A stretch of DNA of 64,000 nt from an uncultured Microscilla sp. (GCF_947493425.1 NZ_CANLRP010000015.1:16122-80121), one strand, 5' to 3'. Positions 55,500 to 64,000 are shown, counted from the first letter of the stretch. Notes: generated by a model not told the origin, from the letters alone. Numbers and translations: made by a program.

Positions 55500-56411
55500 T
55501 TATTTCCTCAACATAGGGGCTACCATAGACTTGTACATAAAGCGTGTAATCAGGCTATAGATCAATATAATGGCTACAATATTGGTAAGCAACCATTTTA
55601 GACCCAAAAAGAGTTCACCTTCACTGTTGTAAGCCATTGCCAGATAGGCAGCACCATAAGAGCTGTAAATACCTAAAAGGTGTAACATCACAGGAAACAA
55701 CCCTGGCAGCACCAACAAACAAAACAACGCCAGGCGCTTGGTGTTTTGATTATATGTTCTGTGGTAAAACTTATGCCCTACATAAGCTGCAAAGGCTAAC
55801 AAATTGACCACATACATGCCAAGTGCTGCCTTGTTGAATATTTCTGCCAAAAGTCCACCTACTACCATACTATAAATAAAACCAAAGAAAATGACTAACA
55901 CGATTTCTATGATCTTGTATTGACGTAAAATAAAGGGCAGTACTGAGGTAAAAGTGGCCATGCTCAAAAACATCTGTACCATAAACATGGCGCTTGTCTG
56001 ATTACTGGGTCTGTCAAGTGTGCTAAGTGCCAACCCTACTATAGGCAAAAAGATGAGTGCCATGCAAAGAAAATTGAGCCCGGCAATGCCTATAAACCCT
56101 CCTAATGATAGTTTGCTATAGTCTATTTTTTGTTGATATTGAATATATAGCCAATATAAACCCATCAAAGTTGCCAAAAACATAGGAATACCTATAAACA
56201 TTACAAAGTCGTCGCCTTCGTAGAAATAGTGATGGGCTGTGTTGCTTGCCTCTTGGTCGAAATGATCGCCAAACATATAAAACAGACCAAACAAAGATAG
56301 GGAGTAAAAGGCTACCCATATTATTTTAGAATGCCATATTGCCGGGTAGTTTACCAGCAAGTAATGGTCTAAACGTTTAAGAAATTCAGGTTTAATTTTG
56401 TCAAAAGCCAT
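55500..56411 (-). CDS. Polytopic membrane protein, paralogue of its neighbour (putative ABC partner)
   Basis: The 303-residue product has eight or so hydrophobic segments and begins MAFDKIKPEFLKRLDHYLLVNYPAIWHSKIIWVAFYSLSLFGLFYMFGDHFD. It aligns end to end with the 303-residue product of 56429-57340 (PEFLKKIDNYLLVNYPVLWQS..., QQKIDYSKLSLGGF). It lies 17 bases downstream of that gene, in one operon with the ABC ATPase. It most likely forms the membrane part of this transporter, but no permease family is recognised. Confidence 0.8.
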   Translation of the reverse strand: MAFDKIKPEFLKRLDHYLLVNYPAIWHSKIIWVAFYSLSLFGLFYMFGDHFDQEASNTAHHYFYEGDDFVMFIGIPMFLATLMGLYWLYIQYQQKIDYSKLSLGGFIGIAGLNFLCMALIFLPIVGLALSTLDRPSNQTSAMFMVQMFLSMATFTSVLPFILRQYKIIEIVLVIFFGFIYSMVVGGLLAEIFNKAALGMYVVNLLAFAAYVGHKFYHRTYNQNTKRLALFCLLVLPGLFPVMLHLLGIYSSYGAAYLAMAYNSEGELFLGLKWLLTNIVAIILIYSLITRFMYKSMVAPMLRK

Positions 56412-56428
56412 AGTGCGATAATATCTGT

Positions 56429-57340
56429 TTACTTTCGTTTAACGGGAAATACCATAGAACGATACATAAAATAAGCCAACAGGCTATAAGTAGTAAGGAC
56501 AGTAACTACATGCAACACCATCCATTTCAGGGTAAAAGGATCACCTTTGAAACCCAAGGCATATTCATACGCGCGTTCTATTCTGTAGTTATAATACCCT
56601 GCATAGTAAGTAAAGGCAGGAACAACCAAAGGCAACGCCAACACACAAAGCAACGCAAGGCGCTTAAGATTTTGAGTAATCTCTCGTTTGGCAAATTTGA
56701 CCAATACATACCCTAAAAACGCCAGGTAGTTTATTACAAATATAGTTACCATTACACTATCGCCTTTTACTTCTAATATTCCGGCAAAAACCAACGCTAC
56801 CCCAATGCAATAAACAAAACCAAAAAAGATAACCAGCACGGTTTCTATGATCGTATATTGACGTAATATAAAAGGGAGTATAGAAGCTGCTGTAGCTAAA
56901 GTAACTACAGTTTGAATCCCCAGCCAGGTATTTTCAAGGTTACGGGGAAAGTCGAGTGTACTGTATGCCAAACCAATGGCGGGTAAAAAGAGTAAAACCA
57001 CACAGGCAAAATTCAATAAAGTAGTAGCGGTAAATCCACCCAATGACAGTTTGCTATAGTCTATTTTTTGTTGGTACTGGGTATACAACCAATAAAAGAG
57101 TGTGAGTATACTTAAAAACAAAGGCAATATGCCAAACATGACCCGGTCTTGCCGTTCGTGGTAATAATAACTAAACTCTCCATTTTCGTAAGGCTCATAG
57201 TCAAACCGATCGCCAAAAAAATAAAACAAGGCAAATAAAGCCAGCGAATAGGTTCCTACCCAAAGTATCCGGGACTGCCATAAGACTGGGTAGTTGACTA
57301 ATAAATAATTATCAATTTTTTTAAGAAATTCAGGTTTCAT
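56429..57340 (-). CDS. Polytopic membrane protein, paralogue of its neighbour (putative ABC partner)
   Basis: The 303-residue product mirrors the downstream gene in length and layout, with an N-terminal MKPEFLKKIDNYLLVNYPVLWQSRILWVGTYSLALFALFYFFGD. The shared QQKIDYSKLSLGGF and LPFILRQYTIIETVLVIFFGFVY blocks show a tandem gene duplication. It follows the ABC ATPase gene by 37 bases. A heterodimeric membrane channel of two related subunits is suggested by the gene order. Confidence 0.8.
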   Translation of the reverse strand: MKPEFLKKIDNYLLVNYPVLWQSRILWVGTYSLALFALFYFFGDRFDYEPYENGEFSYYYHERQDRVMFGILPLFLSILTLFYWLYTQYQQKIDYSKLSLGGFTATTLLNFACVVLLFLPAIGLAYSTLDFPRNLENTWLGIQTVVTLATAASILPFILRQYTIIETVLVIFFGFVYCIGVALVFAGILEVKGDSVMVTIFVINYLAFLGYVLVKFAKREITQNLKRLALLCVLALPLVVPAFTYYAGYYNYRIERAYEYALGFKGDPFTLKWMVLHVVTVLTTYSLLAYFMYRSMVFPVKRK

Positions 57341-57377
57341 CGTGATCTAGTGTTTCAGTGTTTATGTATACGTTGGC

Positions 57378-58676
57378 TTACAAAAATAGCCTTTTGGCTG
57401 AGTTGCTAATGTTTCTGAAATACTCTACTTCTACATTGTTTTGAACGAGTGTTTCTAATATTTTCTGTCCGTCTAGTTCTTTACTGCCTGTAATCACATA
57501 AGACAAACCGTTGTGTTCTATCTCTGAAACAGGCAAACCAGTAAGTAAACTTTCCAAAGCCCTCTTTTCCAACACGCACGAAAGCTCGAAAAAGTTGTGA
57601 AGACGGGCATCTCCTATGTTATTTTTATCACCACTAAATACCATGCGTCCTTTTTGCAAAAACATCAGGTTATCGGCAATACTTTCTATTTCGTGTAAGT
57701 GCTGTGAACTAATAATGATACTTATAGGGTATTTGGCACTTTTGGCAAGGTCTTTCAAGTCGTTCAATACAATGCGTTGCGAACGTACATCCAAGTTGGC
57801 AAGGGGTTCATCTATTACCAACAGTTTGGGGCGCCACACCAAGGCTTTTGCCAAAGCAAAGCGCAATTTATATCCTCCCGATAGTTCTGACCATTTTTTG
57901 TCGGCGTGTTCGGTCAAGCCCAGGCGTTCAAGTATATAGGCAGTGTTTTGCTCGTTATACGCTCCCTTGATGTCGTGTTGCGCCAGCTCAAGGTGAATAT
58001 TTTGCTTAAGCGTGCCGTGCCACGAGGGTAATTCTTGCTCTACATAGGCTATTTCAGACTTTACCTCAATCCAGTCTACCTTATCTTTACTGGCTTGATG
58101 CTTTTGCAACAACGGAAAAGCTATCACTCCGGCATCGTGTTGTAAATTCCCGGTAATTACTTTAAACAAGGTAGTTTTTCCATTACCGTTTTCCCCTACT
58201 ACTCCGGTAATCTCGCCCAAACGCAGGTGCAAGTCTATGCCTGACAAACTAAAACCTGATTTTCGGTAATATTTGCTCAAGCCAAAACACTCCATCAAGA
58301 TGGGCATGGTTTCCTTAAATTCTTCTCCTGCTACATTTGTCGGTTCAGTCGTTTCGGTTTGTACCTGTCGGGTATTCTCCGCGTTTACGTGCACCGCCAG
58401 CAAATATACATCAGCAATGTCTTGTTTTAATTGTCTGATACGTTGAGTAATCTCAGCAGTGCGCTGGAGGGCTTGTTCATAGGTGATGGTTTGGCTTTCC
58501 TGATCGCGGATAATTTGTTTTTGATTGGTGCTAATCTCCAAAGCAGCGTTTACATGGCTTGCATTGGTACTAAAATCTTGCACAAAATCAAGCAAGCGAA
58601 TAATTGCTCTGGGCAGGTTTTTGTCATCCAATAACAAATCTATTTCTATGCCTCGATCATTGATACGTTTACTCAT
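57378..58676 (-). CDS. ABC ATPase with an N-terminal adaptor-like helical domain
   Basis: The 432-residue protein has residues 1-95 unlike normal ABC ATPases (KNLPRAIIRLLDFVQDFS, ALEISTNQKQIIRD, ITYEQALQRTAEITQRIRQLKQDI). They resemble the effector-associated EAD11-like adaptor domains of bacterial conflict proteins. The ABC domain follows: Walker A GENGNGKT (161-168), signature LSGGY (265-269), Walker B LLVIDE (285-290) and switch His326. It heads an operon with two paralogous membrane proteins. Adaptor resemblance is an inference from sequence pattern; role and substrate are unknown. Confidence 0.8.
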   Translation of the reverse strand: MSKRINDRGIEIDLLLDDKNLPRAIIRLLDFVQDFSTNASHVNAALEISTNQKQIIRDQESQTITYEQALQRTAEITQRIRQLKQDIADVYLLAVHVNAENTRQVQTETTEPTNVAGEEFKETMPILMECFGLSKYYRKSGFSLSGIDLHLRLGEITGVVGENGNGKTTLFKVITGNLQHDAGVIAFPLLQKHQASKDKVDWIEVKSEIAYVEQELPSWHGTLKQNIHLELAQHDIKGAYNEQNTAYILERLGLTEHADKKWSELSGGYKLRFALAKALVWRPKLLVIDEPLANLDVRSQRIVLNDLKDLAKSAKYPISIIISSQHLHEIESIADNLMFLQKGRMVFSGDKNNIGDARLHNFFELSCVLEKRALESLLTGLPVSEIEHNGLSYVITGSKELDGQKILETLVQNNVEVEYFRNISNSAKRLFL

Positions 58677-58720
58677 AGTGTTTTTATGGGTGTTAGTAAC
58701 TGTATAGTTTCAGTTATAGT

Positions 58721-58740
58721 TTACTTGGTTTACCAAGTAA
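58721..58740 (-). promoter_or_regulatory. Operator-like perfect palindrome upstream of the ABC operon
   Basis: TTACTTGGT, two bases, and ACCAAGTAA form a perfect dyad 44 bases upstream of the ABC ATPase start. Its position and symmetry suit a repressor site, but no cognate regulator is in the window. Confidence 0.5.
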
Positions 58741-58865
58741 TGTTACATTGACAACCTATTTAATCCGATCAAAAACCTACAATACCAAATAATTGATCTA
58801 AATAATGATAAAAAACAAAATATTTAATCAAAAAGTAACTATTAACACAAATTTTAAGTTTAAAT

Positions 58866-58894
58866 AGAGTAACATTAAATGATCATGTTACTCT
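58866..58894. promoter_or_regulatory. Inverted repeat in the divergent intergenic region
   Basis: AGAGTAACAT (58866-58875) and ATGTTACTCT (58885-58894) form a perfect 10-bp stem around a 9-base spacer. It lacks a long T-run, so an operator or structured leader is likelier than a terminator. Confidence 0.45.
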
Positions 58895-59124
58895 TCTACA
58901 ACCTAACCATTCTGATAAGCAACCGTCCTACAGCCCAGCATCTAACCAAAGACACCACCAAAATAGCACTATTCAACATCTTTAAGAAAAATTTACCATC
59001 ACCTGGAAGTTTCAATGCCTGATTTGCTCTGGTAATACAGACAATGTGATTGACAACTACGCTTGTGATAACTCATTTAGATTAGCTTTTAACTTTTTAT
59101 TTATCTCATCAAAAAAAATATCCA

Positions 59125-61359
59125 GTGAAAAAAAGGACATTCATTATGGTGTTAGGCCTGTGGGGGTTCATTGCCCAGGGATTTGCCCAAATCTCTGACA
59201 CCTCAAATACTCGCTTGTACAAACTGTCGGTAAGTGACATTTTAAGTACCAAAAGTACCCTTGCATCTGGGGTAAAAGAAACAGTACTGGATGCCCCTGC
59301 CTCTATGGTAGTACTTACGGCAAAAGACATTGCTGACAGAGGGTATACCAGTTTGCACGAGGTAGTAGCCGACCTGCCCGATTTTGACCTGATTCCGGTA
59401 TCAGGGGGCAACTCTTACGTCAATGCTTACCAAAGAGGTTACCGTACTGTAAACACACAAAGAACCTTGTTTATGATAGACGGAGTCATTGCCAATGACT
59501 TATGGTCGCACATTGCTGCCTTTGGCGAACAGTTTCCAATGAGTTCTATCGAACGCATAGAGGTATTGTCGGGTCCTGCGTCGGTAGTGTATGGCCCTAA
59601 TGCTTTTCTGGGCATTATCAATGTAGTAACTAAACGGGAAAAGTTTAGACGTAATAAGGGGAATATTAACTTTATCGGTGGCAGCAATCAAACTGGGGCA
59701 ATAGATGCCAGTGTAAGGGGGAATGTAGCAGGCTTACGCTACTCTGTGTCTGGCCGGGCTTTTCGTAGCGAGGCTGAAGACATATCAGATCGGTGGCATT
59801 TTTTGTCGGATGATCTGTACGGCAATCAAGACATTTGGGGTCCATTACTTGGGCTCAAAATAAGGGGGGAAAGACTGGGACGTCACCGCAGCCTTAACGA
59901 AGAGTTTGGTTTAGTGGCCAATGTTGCCTATCGCGGGTTCGAAGCAGGCATTATTAAGTGGGTAAGATACAATGGCTACGGCAATGAGTTTGTGGCAGAC
60001 CGTGCCCAAAACAATGCAGGTTGGAACAATAGTTCTAACCAGTACTATTTACGCCACAGTTTTGATAAAGGTAATATCAGCAACAATGCAACATTGCTCT
60101 ACCGTAATTCGCGTATTTGGGGCGATTGGGCAGAGGCTGAACCAGACTGGAACCCAGGCAGAGAGGCTTACTCTTATGTGAGCTATACCAATTGGAACAC
60201 CTTCAGTAGTAGTGTACTGTTTAGAGATAATCTAAACGTTAAACTCAGCAAGCACGTTCAGTTGCTTACTGGGGTAAAATATGAACGAAAAACACTTGCC
60301 AAAAACTACGATGTACCTGGTTATTGGACAGGGTCTTATAGTTCATTGACTTTAGAAAACCCCGATGGTCCTTATGGACAAGGTGGAGGTATTACACTTA
60401 GTACTGATCCCTCGTTTATTATATCGCCTACTCCCAACCGAGAGGTTCCTTCTGAAAATGAGGTAATCACCCACGATGTAGGTGGATATTTTTTGGGGGT
60501 ATTTGATGTAGGCAAGTTTCGTTTCAATACAGGGATACGCTACGACCGCAACTCGGTATACGGGCAATCAATCAACCCCAGGGTATCGCTTATTTTTAAG
60601 CCCGACAGTCGCTCTGCTATCAAGCTATTGTATGGAGAGGCGTTTCAAGAGCCATCGCCACGTTCTTTGTGGGGGGGCTGGAACGGTAGAAGCGCTAACC
60701 CTGACCTGAAGCCGGAGAAAGTACAAAATATGGAAGTAAATTTACTGCATAAGTCGGGGCGTTTTTTACACGAAATAGTAGGCTACTATGCCTTGTATAA
60801 CAATGTGATAAAAGAGGAAGCAGAAAATGCCGGACAACGTAAAATACTGGGGTTGGGCTACAAATTAAGTTACAACCTGCCTAACCCTTTGCCCAATTCG
60901 GGCGACATCAAGGGCTATTTGTATTATAACTATACTGATGTAAAAAGTGGCATTACCTACGACCACCAAGCGGGCGAATGGATAGATGGAGAAGCTAACC
61001 TGGGCGATATTGCTACACATAAGCTCAATGTAGGAGTGCATATTCCTATTCAACGATTTCATATCAATTTAAGAAGTAATATGGTAGGCGAACGAGAACT
61101 TTACCTCAGAAACCCACTCCGTGACCAAGATTACCGCTTGGCACCTTATGCTATTTTTAATGGAAATGTGGCGTATAATGTAGGGATGGTAAGGCTGATG
61201 ATCAAGGTCAATAATATATTTAACCACCTGTATATGTTGCCAGGGGTGCGCAGTGCCAACAGTGGCAATGATTTTACCCAACGAAGTCAGGGCTACTACA
61301 ACTCGTTGATTCCAGCACCGGGCAGGTCGTTTTTGCTCAATGCCATGGTGAGATTTTAG
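59125..61359 (+). CDS. TonB-dependent outer-membrane receptor
   Basis: The 744-residue protein has a signal peptide (IMVLGLWGFIAQGFAQ) and a plug domain near residues 50-170 (TVLDAPASMVVLTAKDIADRGYTSLHEVVADLPDFDLIPV, RTLFMIDGVIANDLW, SIERIEVLSGPASVVYGPNAFLGIINVVTK). The rest forms a beta-barrel ending in an aromatic residue (LNAMVRF), a signature of outer-membrane proteins. It should import an iron complex or other ligand with TonB energy. The start is GTG at 59125, followed by KKR and the hydrophobic core; an ATG seven codons further on is the alternative. Confidence 0.92.
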   Translation: MKKRTFIMVLGLWGFIAQGFAQISDTSNTRLYKLSVSDILSTKSTLASGVKETVLDAPASMVVLTAKDIADRGYTSLHEVVADLPDFDLIPVSGGNSYVNAYQRGYRTVNTQRTLFMIDGVIANDLWSHIAAFGEQFPMSSIERIEVLSGPASVVYGPNAFLGIINVVTKREKFRRNKGNINFIGGSNQTGAIDASVRGNVAGLRYSVSGRAFRSEAEDISDRWHFLSDDLYGNQDIWGPLLGLKIRGERLGRHRSLNEEFGLVANVAYRGFEAGIIKWVRYNGYGNEFVADRAQNNAGWNNSSNQYYLRHSFDKGNISNNATLLYRNSRIWGDWAEAEPDWNPGREAYSYVSYTNWNTFSSSVLFRDNLNVKLSKHVQLLTGVKYERKTLAKNYDVPGYWTGSYSSLTLENPDGPYGQGGGITLSTDPSFIISPTPNREVPSENEVITHDVGGYFLGVFDVGKFRFNTGIRYDRNSVYGQSINPRVSLIFKPDSRSAIKLLYGEAFQEPSPRSLWGGWNGRSANPDLKPEKVQNMEVNLLHKSGRFLHEIVGYYALYNNVIKEEAENAGQRKILGLGYKLSYNLPNPLPNSGDIKGYLYYNYTDVKSGITYDHQAGEWIDGEANLGDIATHKLNVGVHIPIQRFHINLRSNMVGERELYLRNPLRDQDYRLAPYAIFNGNVAYNVGMVRLMIKVNNIFNHLYMLPGVRSANSGNDFTQRSQGYYNSLIPAPGRSFLLNAMVRF

Positions 61360-61389
61360 TTTCTACAGGTAATCGGCCACAAGCTGCAG

Positions 61390-61414
61390 GCGACAAGGTT
61401 AAACTCCTTGTCGC
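61390..61414 (+). terminator. Weak hairpin after the TonB receptor
   Basis: GCGACAAGG pairs with CCTTGTCGC across seven bases, 31 bases past the stop. No T-run follows immediately, so termination is uncertain. Confidence 0.4.
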
Positions 61415-61440
61415 TTGTTGCTCGAAGCTGACTGCTTTTT

Positions 61441-61926
61441 CTACCCCAAATTTGTCGCTCGCTCTCTTTTGTTTTGCCTGTATCTTTCCGACAAATTCGA
61501 CAGTGGTTGAGCCACAGTTTCACCCGATGCCTTAGCAGGTTGCATCATTTCATAAAACATTTTATCAAGGGTACCCACTCTTTGCGCTTTTTCAAGCTGG
61601 TTGCTTTGGGCAAGGTGTTTCTTGTAGCGAATCAATGCTGTAGAAATCAAGGCTAAATCTTCTTTTTGTATCTGAATTTTATTGGTGCGTGAGTTTTTTT
61701 GAGTTTTCGGAAAAAGCGATGGTGTGTTGTCATTGACAGCGGTTGTTTGTATTGATTTTGATTGTGTGTGCAAGATTGCTTGTTTTTCAATAGGCTTTTT
61801 TGTTTTATTTTTGGGAAGCTTTTCTCCTGTTTCATCTACTTCATAAGTCAAGCTTTTTATAAGCTTGTCAAACATAGCTCTGATGTTCCATTTTACCTCC
61901 GGAATATTGATGACGATTTTTTTCAT
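61441..61926 (-). CDS. Hypothetical protein
   Basis: The 161-residue product is basic and Q/K/T-rich, with no signal peptide or recognised domain. It begins MKKIVINIPEVKWNIRAMFDKLIKSLTYEVDETGEKLPKNKT and has a likely helical C-terminal half (ALISTALIRYKKHLAQSNQLEKAQRVGTLDKMFYEMMQ). It is convergent with the TonB receptor gene. Codon use is similar to neighbours, so it is probably real. Confidence 0.6.
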   Translation of the reverse strand: MKKIVINIPEVKWNIRAMFDKLIKSLTYEVDETGEKLPKNKTKKPIEKQAILHTQSKSIQTTAVNDNTPSLFPKTQKNSRTNKIQIQKEDLALISTALIRYKKHLAQSNQLEKAQRVGTLDKMFYEMMQPAKASGETVAQPLSNLSERYRQNKRERATNLG

Positions 61927-62163
61927 GATGCTCGATGTTTTAAATAATTGGTATTATAAAAATCGGCAAAATTCCCGCCCGATTCAAATATTTTGGGTGA
62001 CGATTTGGCGAGCAAAAGGGGTGACAAATAGGCTGAAAAACGTAAGCAATTGAAGCTGAAATAGTTCAATCAATCATGTAACTGACCACTGTGAAAAATA
62101 AAATTTCCGCGCAAAGCTGGCACGTTATTTTACCATTTTGAGGCTTCGATGTAAGTTTGTTTA

Positions 62164-62673
62164 TTAGGTTTGAGCTGACACATCCAAATATTTTCGATAA
62201 AATTTCACATCCAAATCCATTGCTGGAAAACTGGTAGGAAGCGAATCTTTAGGAATTTCAATAAAACCGTTTTTTTCATAAAATCTATGGGCTGCCAAAA
62301 ACCAGGCAGTAGTCCCCAAAAACACTTCTTGTATGCCTTGATGGATAGCCCAGGCAAACAAGCCATTGAGCAGCGCCAACCCTACTCCAAAGGTTTTTCC
62401 TCGATGATCTTCACGCACAAACATTTTGCGTAAAGCTGCCCAACGATTGCCAATGTCAAGCAGGGCAATAGTGCCTACTACTTGAGCCTCTGCATTGATA
62501 GCCAGCCAAAATTTACCATTCCATTTTTCACAAAAAGCAGGAATGTCACTGAGGTCAGGCTGATCGTCGAGCGTAATAGTACTGCCAAACTCTTTTTGCT
62601 GAATATGCAATACCATATCAATGATTTGTTGGCGGTATTGGTTTTGGTATTCTATGATTTGTATATGATGCAT
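62164..62673 (-). CDS. GNAT-family acetyltransferase
   Basis: The 169-residue protein has the GNAT acetyl-CoA-binding pattern VVGTIALLDIGNRWAALRKMFVREDHRGKTFGVGLALLNGLFAWAIHQG (motif A, RxxGxGxxL-like), followed by VFLGTTAWFLAAHRFYEKNGF, the typical motif B. It transfers an acetyl group from acetyl-CoA to an unknown small-molecule or protein amine. It is a lone minus-strand gene. Confidence 0.87.
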   Translation of the reverse strand: MHHIQIIEYQNQYRQQIIDMVLHIQQKEFGSTITLDDQPDLSDIPAFCEKWNGKFWLAINAEAQVVGTIALLDIGNRWAALRKMFVREDHRGKTFGVGLALLNGLFAWAIHQGIQEVFLGTTAWFLAAHRFYEKNGFIEIPKDSLPTSFPAMDLDVKFYRKYLDVSAQT

Positions 62674-62773
62674 TGGTTATATATATTTAATAGTCTATAA
62701 GGGCTCTAGGTATGCCCTTTGGCAAATAGCCTTAAGCTTTTCACTTTTATAAGTTACTAAAAGTCAATATGAT

Positions 62774-62934
62774 AGGAATTGTTCAAAAATAAATTTACAC
62801 TCTGAGGGGTGATTTTTCGCCTTGATACTTCGTTATTTTTATTGCCCGTAGCGCTGCTATGGGCGCAAAAAATAGCCTCGTCTCAAAACAAAACCTCTAC
62901 CTCAAGAATGGTAATTTAATTTCTCACCATTCCA
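62774..62934. repeat. Palindromic element of about 160 bp, copy 2 (diverged)
   Basis: The ends AGGAATTGTTCAAAAATAAA and AATTTAATTTCTCACCATTC form an imperfect inverted repeat. The centre contains GCCCGTAGCGCTGCTATGGGC and AAAAAATAGCCTCGTCT, which echo the middle of copy 1 at 36837-36995. Length differs by two bases from copy 1. Confidence 0.5.
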
Positions 62935-62992
62935 TAGAAAAAACATAGCCACCCACAGAACTGAGCATACCTAACACCTAAAACCCTTTCAA

Positions 62993-63310
62993 GGCTTTTA
63001 ACTACGCTTTTTGTAAGTTACTGAAAATCAACGTGATATAAAAAGTGTAGATACTTGTGGAACAGGGTATACCTAGAACCTTGCACCTAGTACCTAGAAC
63101 CTAGAACCTTGTCAGGGCTTTTAACTACGCTTTTTGTAAGTTACTGAAAATCAACGTGATATAAAAAGTGTAGATACTTGTGGAACAGGGTATACCTAGA
63201 ACCTTGTCAGGGCTTTTAACTACGCTTTTTGTAAACAACTGAAAATCAACGTGATATAAAAAGTGTAGATACTTGTGGAACAGGGTATACCTAGAACCTT
63301 GCACCTAGTC
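62993..63310 (+). repeat. Three-copy direct repeat (95 or 123 bases)
   Basis: Copies begin GGCTTTTAACTACGCTTTTT at 62993, 63116 and 63211 and run on through AAATCAACGTGATATAAAAA and TGTAGATACTTGTGGAACAG to CCTAGAACCTT. The spacing is 123 and then 95 bases; the difference of 28 is an inner ACCTAGAAC-type tandem present only in the first copy. A fourth, decayed copy may lie near 62736-62775. Confidence 0.8.
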
Positions 63311-63314
63311 CCTA

Positions 63315-64000
63315 GTGCGCCAGGAACTAAGTTCCTTTTATATTATATCCTTGCCATTGCTTGTCTTTATTAAACCCCTTGAATTTCCATTTGAAGGGCT
63401 TGACTAAGTAGGTATTATAGTATTGGATATATTTGTCAATTTCCTCCAATAAGTATTGTTTGGACTCAAAACTTTCTTTGTTAATGGCCTGCCTTTGCAG
63501 TTTGGCAAACCAGTTTTCAATGGGATTTAACCACGAACAATGTTTGGGTGTATAAACAAACCTGATCCGATGGGTCGGGTCTTCCAAAAAAAATTTACGA
63601 CTTTCCATCGACTTTAAAATGCCTTTATACCTCTTAGTCCCCAAGTCTGCTTCGTACCCAATTTCTTGGGCTACCCATTCCACAAGTGATGCGGACATAT
63701 GAGTATTCAGGTTATCAGCCAATATAATGAGTTGCTCTTCCCCCGCGTATTTGCTGACCAAACCCTGAATAAAGGCTAAGTAATCTTCCTCTTTACGAGT
63801 ATCACTTAACATATGATGAACAACCTCTCCTTTACCCACTTCGAGCGCGGCTAGTAGGCAAGTGGTGCCGTGACGGATATATTCAGCCTCTATTCGTTGG
63901 CCTCCCTGATAAGAAACCATTTGACGTTCTAAGGCCTGAATACCTGTTTTTTCATCCACACTTATCAAACGGATTTTGCCTTCAATGGCTTGCAGGATCA
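63315..64000 (-). mobile_element. IS630-type insertion sequence (one end, runs off the right edge)
   Basis: The left end GTGCGCCAGGAACTAAGTTC resembles the ends of the 22305-23622 element, and a flanking TA lies at 63313-63314. It carries the transposase gene below. The other end is outside the window. Confidence 0.8.
63327..64000 (-). CDS. IS630-family transposase (3' part)
   Basis: The open frame runs from the window edge to a stop at 63327 and gives about 224 residues without a break. It holds LISVDEKTGIQALER with the first Asp, IILADNLNTHMSASLVEWVA with the second, and YTPKHCSWLNPIENWFAKLQRQ with the Glu, the DDE triad of IS630 transposases. It resembles but is not identical to the decayed copy at 22305-23622 (for example KSMESRKFFLEDPTHRIRFVY where the other has KSMASRKKFLAK), so it is a distinct member of the group. 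This copy appears intact within the window. Confidence 0.9.
   Translation of the reverse strand, partial: ILQAIEGKIRLISVDEKTGIQALERQMVSYQGGQRIEAEYIRHGTTCLLAALEVGKGEVVHHMLSDTRKEEDYLAFIQGLVSKYAGEEQLIILADNLNTHMSASLVEWVAQEIGYEADLGTKRYKGILKSMESRKFFLEDPTHRIRFVYTPKHCSWLNPIENWFAKLQRQAINKESFESKQYLLEEIDKYIQYYNTYLVKPFKWKFKGFNKDKQWQGYNIKGT

Larger units (their letters stand above)
58677..59124. other. Divergent regulatory region between ABC operon and TonB receptor
   Basis: This 448-base AT-rich gap between divergent genes holds a 20-base perfect dyad near the ABC operon and a 10-bp-stem inverted repeat further upstream, both listed. No ORF is visible. Confidence 0.55.
62674..63326. other. Repeat-rich intergenic region beside an IS
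   Basis: This region holds the second ~160-bp palindromic element and a set of direct repeats into which the IS630-type element has inserted. No ORF is convincing. Confidence 0.6.

Noticed and set aside
62993..63310. A CRISPR-like array
   Set aside because: Only three long units without spacers of uniform length and no cas genes; the units are plain direct repeats.
1..64000. tRNA or rRNA genes
   Set aside because: No sequence resembling a tRNA cloverleaf with CCA-adjacent ends or conserved rRNA segments was seen on reading either strand.

Overview
The window comes from a low-GC, marine-type member of the Bacteroidota, most like the Cytophagales. Evidence: several secreted proteins end in Por/type IX secretion (T9SS) sorting domains; many outer-membrane lipoproteins and a TonB-dependent receptor are present; upstream regions lack Shine-Dalgarno sequences; and at least two genes have promoters of the TTG-N20-TAnnTTTG kind. 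The overall gene style resembles Microscilla marina, but that is an impression and was not checked.

Layout. 1-552: 5' part of grpE, followed by a repeat-bearing spacer. 1.1-5.3 kb: a LysM/lytic-transglycosylase protein whose first SLT domain is degenerate, an MlaF-type ABC ATPase and a family 2 glycosyltransferase. 5.3-8.4 kb: an accessory locus with a lipoprotein overlapping a protein that carries an HE-x3-H metallopeptidase-like motif (a possible toxin/immunity pair), divergent from an AAA+ ATPase resembling those of extracellular contractile injection systems (eCIS). 8.5-14.6 kb: patatin-like lipase, accA, a CAP-domain lipoprotein, an oligopeptide-binding protein and phaB. 14.7-15.8 kb: a local duplication holding two lysine/alanine-rich histone H1-like genes, a phaB-tail remnant and a covarying hairpin. 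16.2-22.3 kb: SPFH lipoprotein, GH75-like chitosanase lipoprotein, DUF2795 protein, DUF349 protein with an RGG-repeat tail, and ettA.

22.3-23.6 kb is a decayed IS630-type element with clear ends. 23.6-40.5 kb holds a beta-propeller T9SS protein, two tiny basic lipoproteins, a secreted archaemetzincin, pfkA, a DUF6515-like protein, a YceI/beta-barrel pair, a three-gene envelope operon ending in an OmpA-family protein, and a secreted alpha-amylase. 40.6-49.9 kb is filled by two giant tandem paralogous M43 metalloproteases with PKD, GEVED and T9SS domains. 50.5-62.7 kb holds a thioesterase, a fatty acid hydroxylase, a TPR protein, an RND exporter, an ABC operon with an unusual N-terminal adaptor-like domain and twin membrane proteins, a TonB-dependent receptor, a hypothetical protein and a GNAT acetyltransferase. 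The right end carries an ~160 bp palindromic element, a three-copy direct repeat and a second IS630-type element running off the window.

Functionally this is mostly a chromosomal housekeeping and envelope/secretion region. Several genes export polymer-degrading enzymes (amylase, chitosanase-like, proteases). The accessory interest lies in the 5.3-8.4 kb locus, the H1-like duplication beside phaB, the 55.5-58.7 kb ABC operon and several small repeat families.
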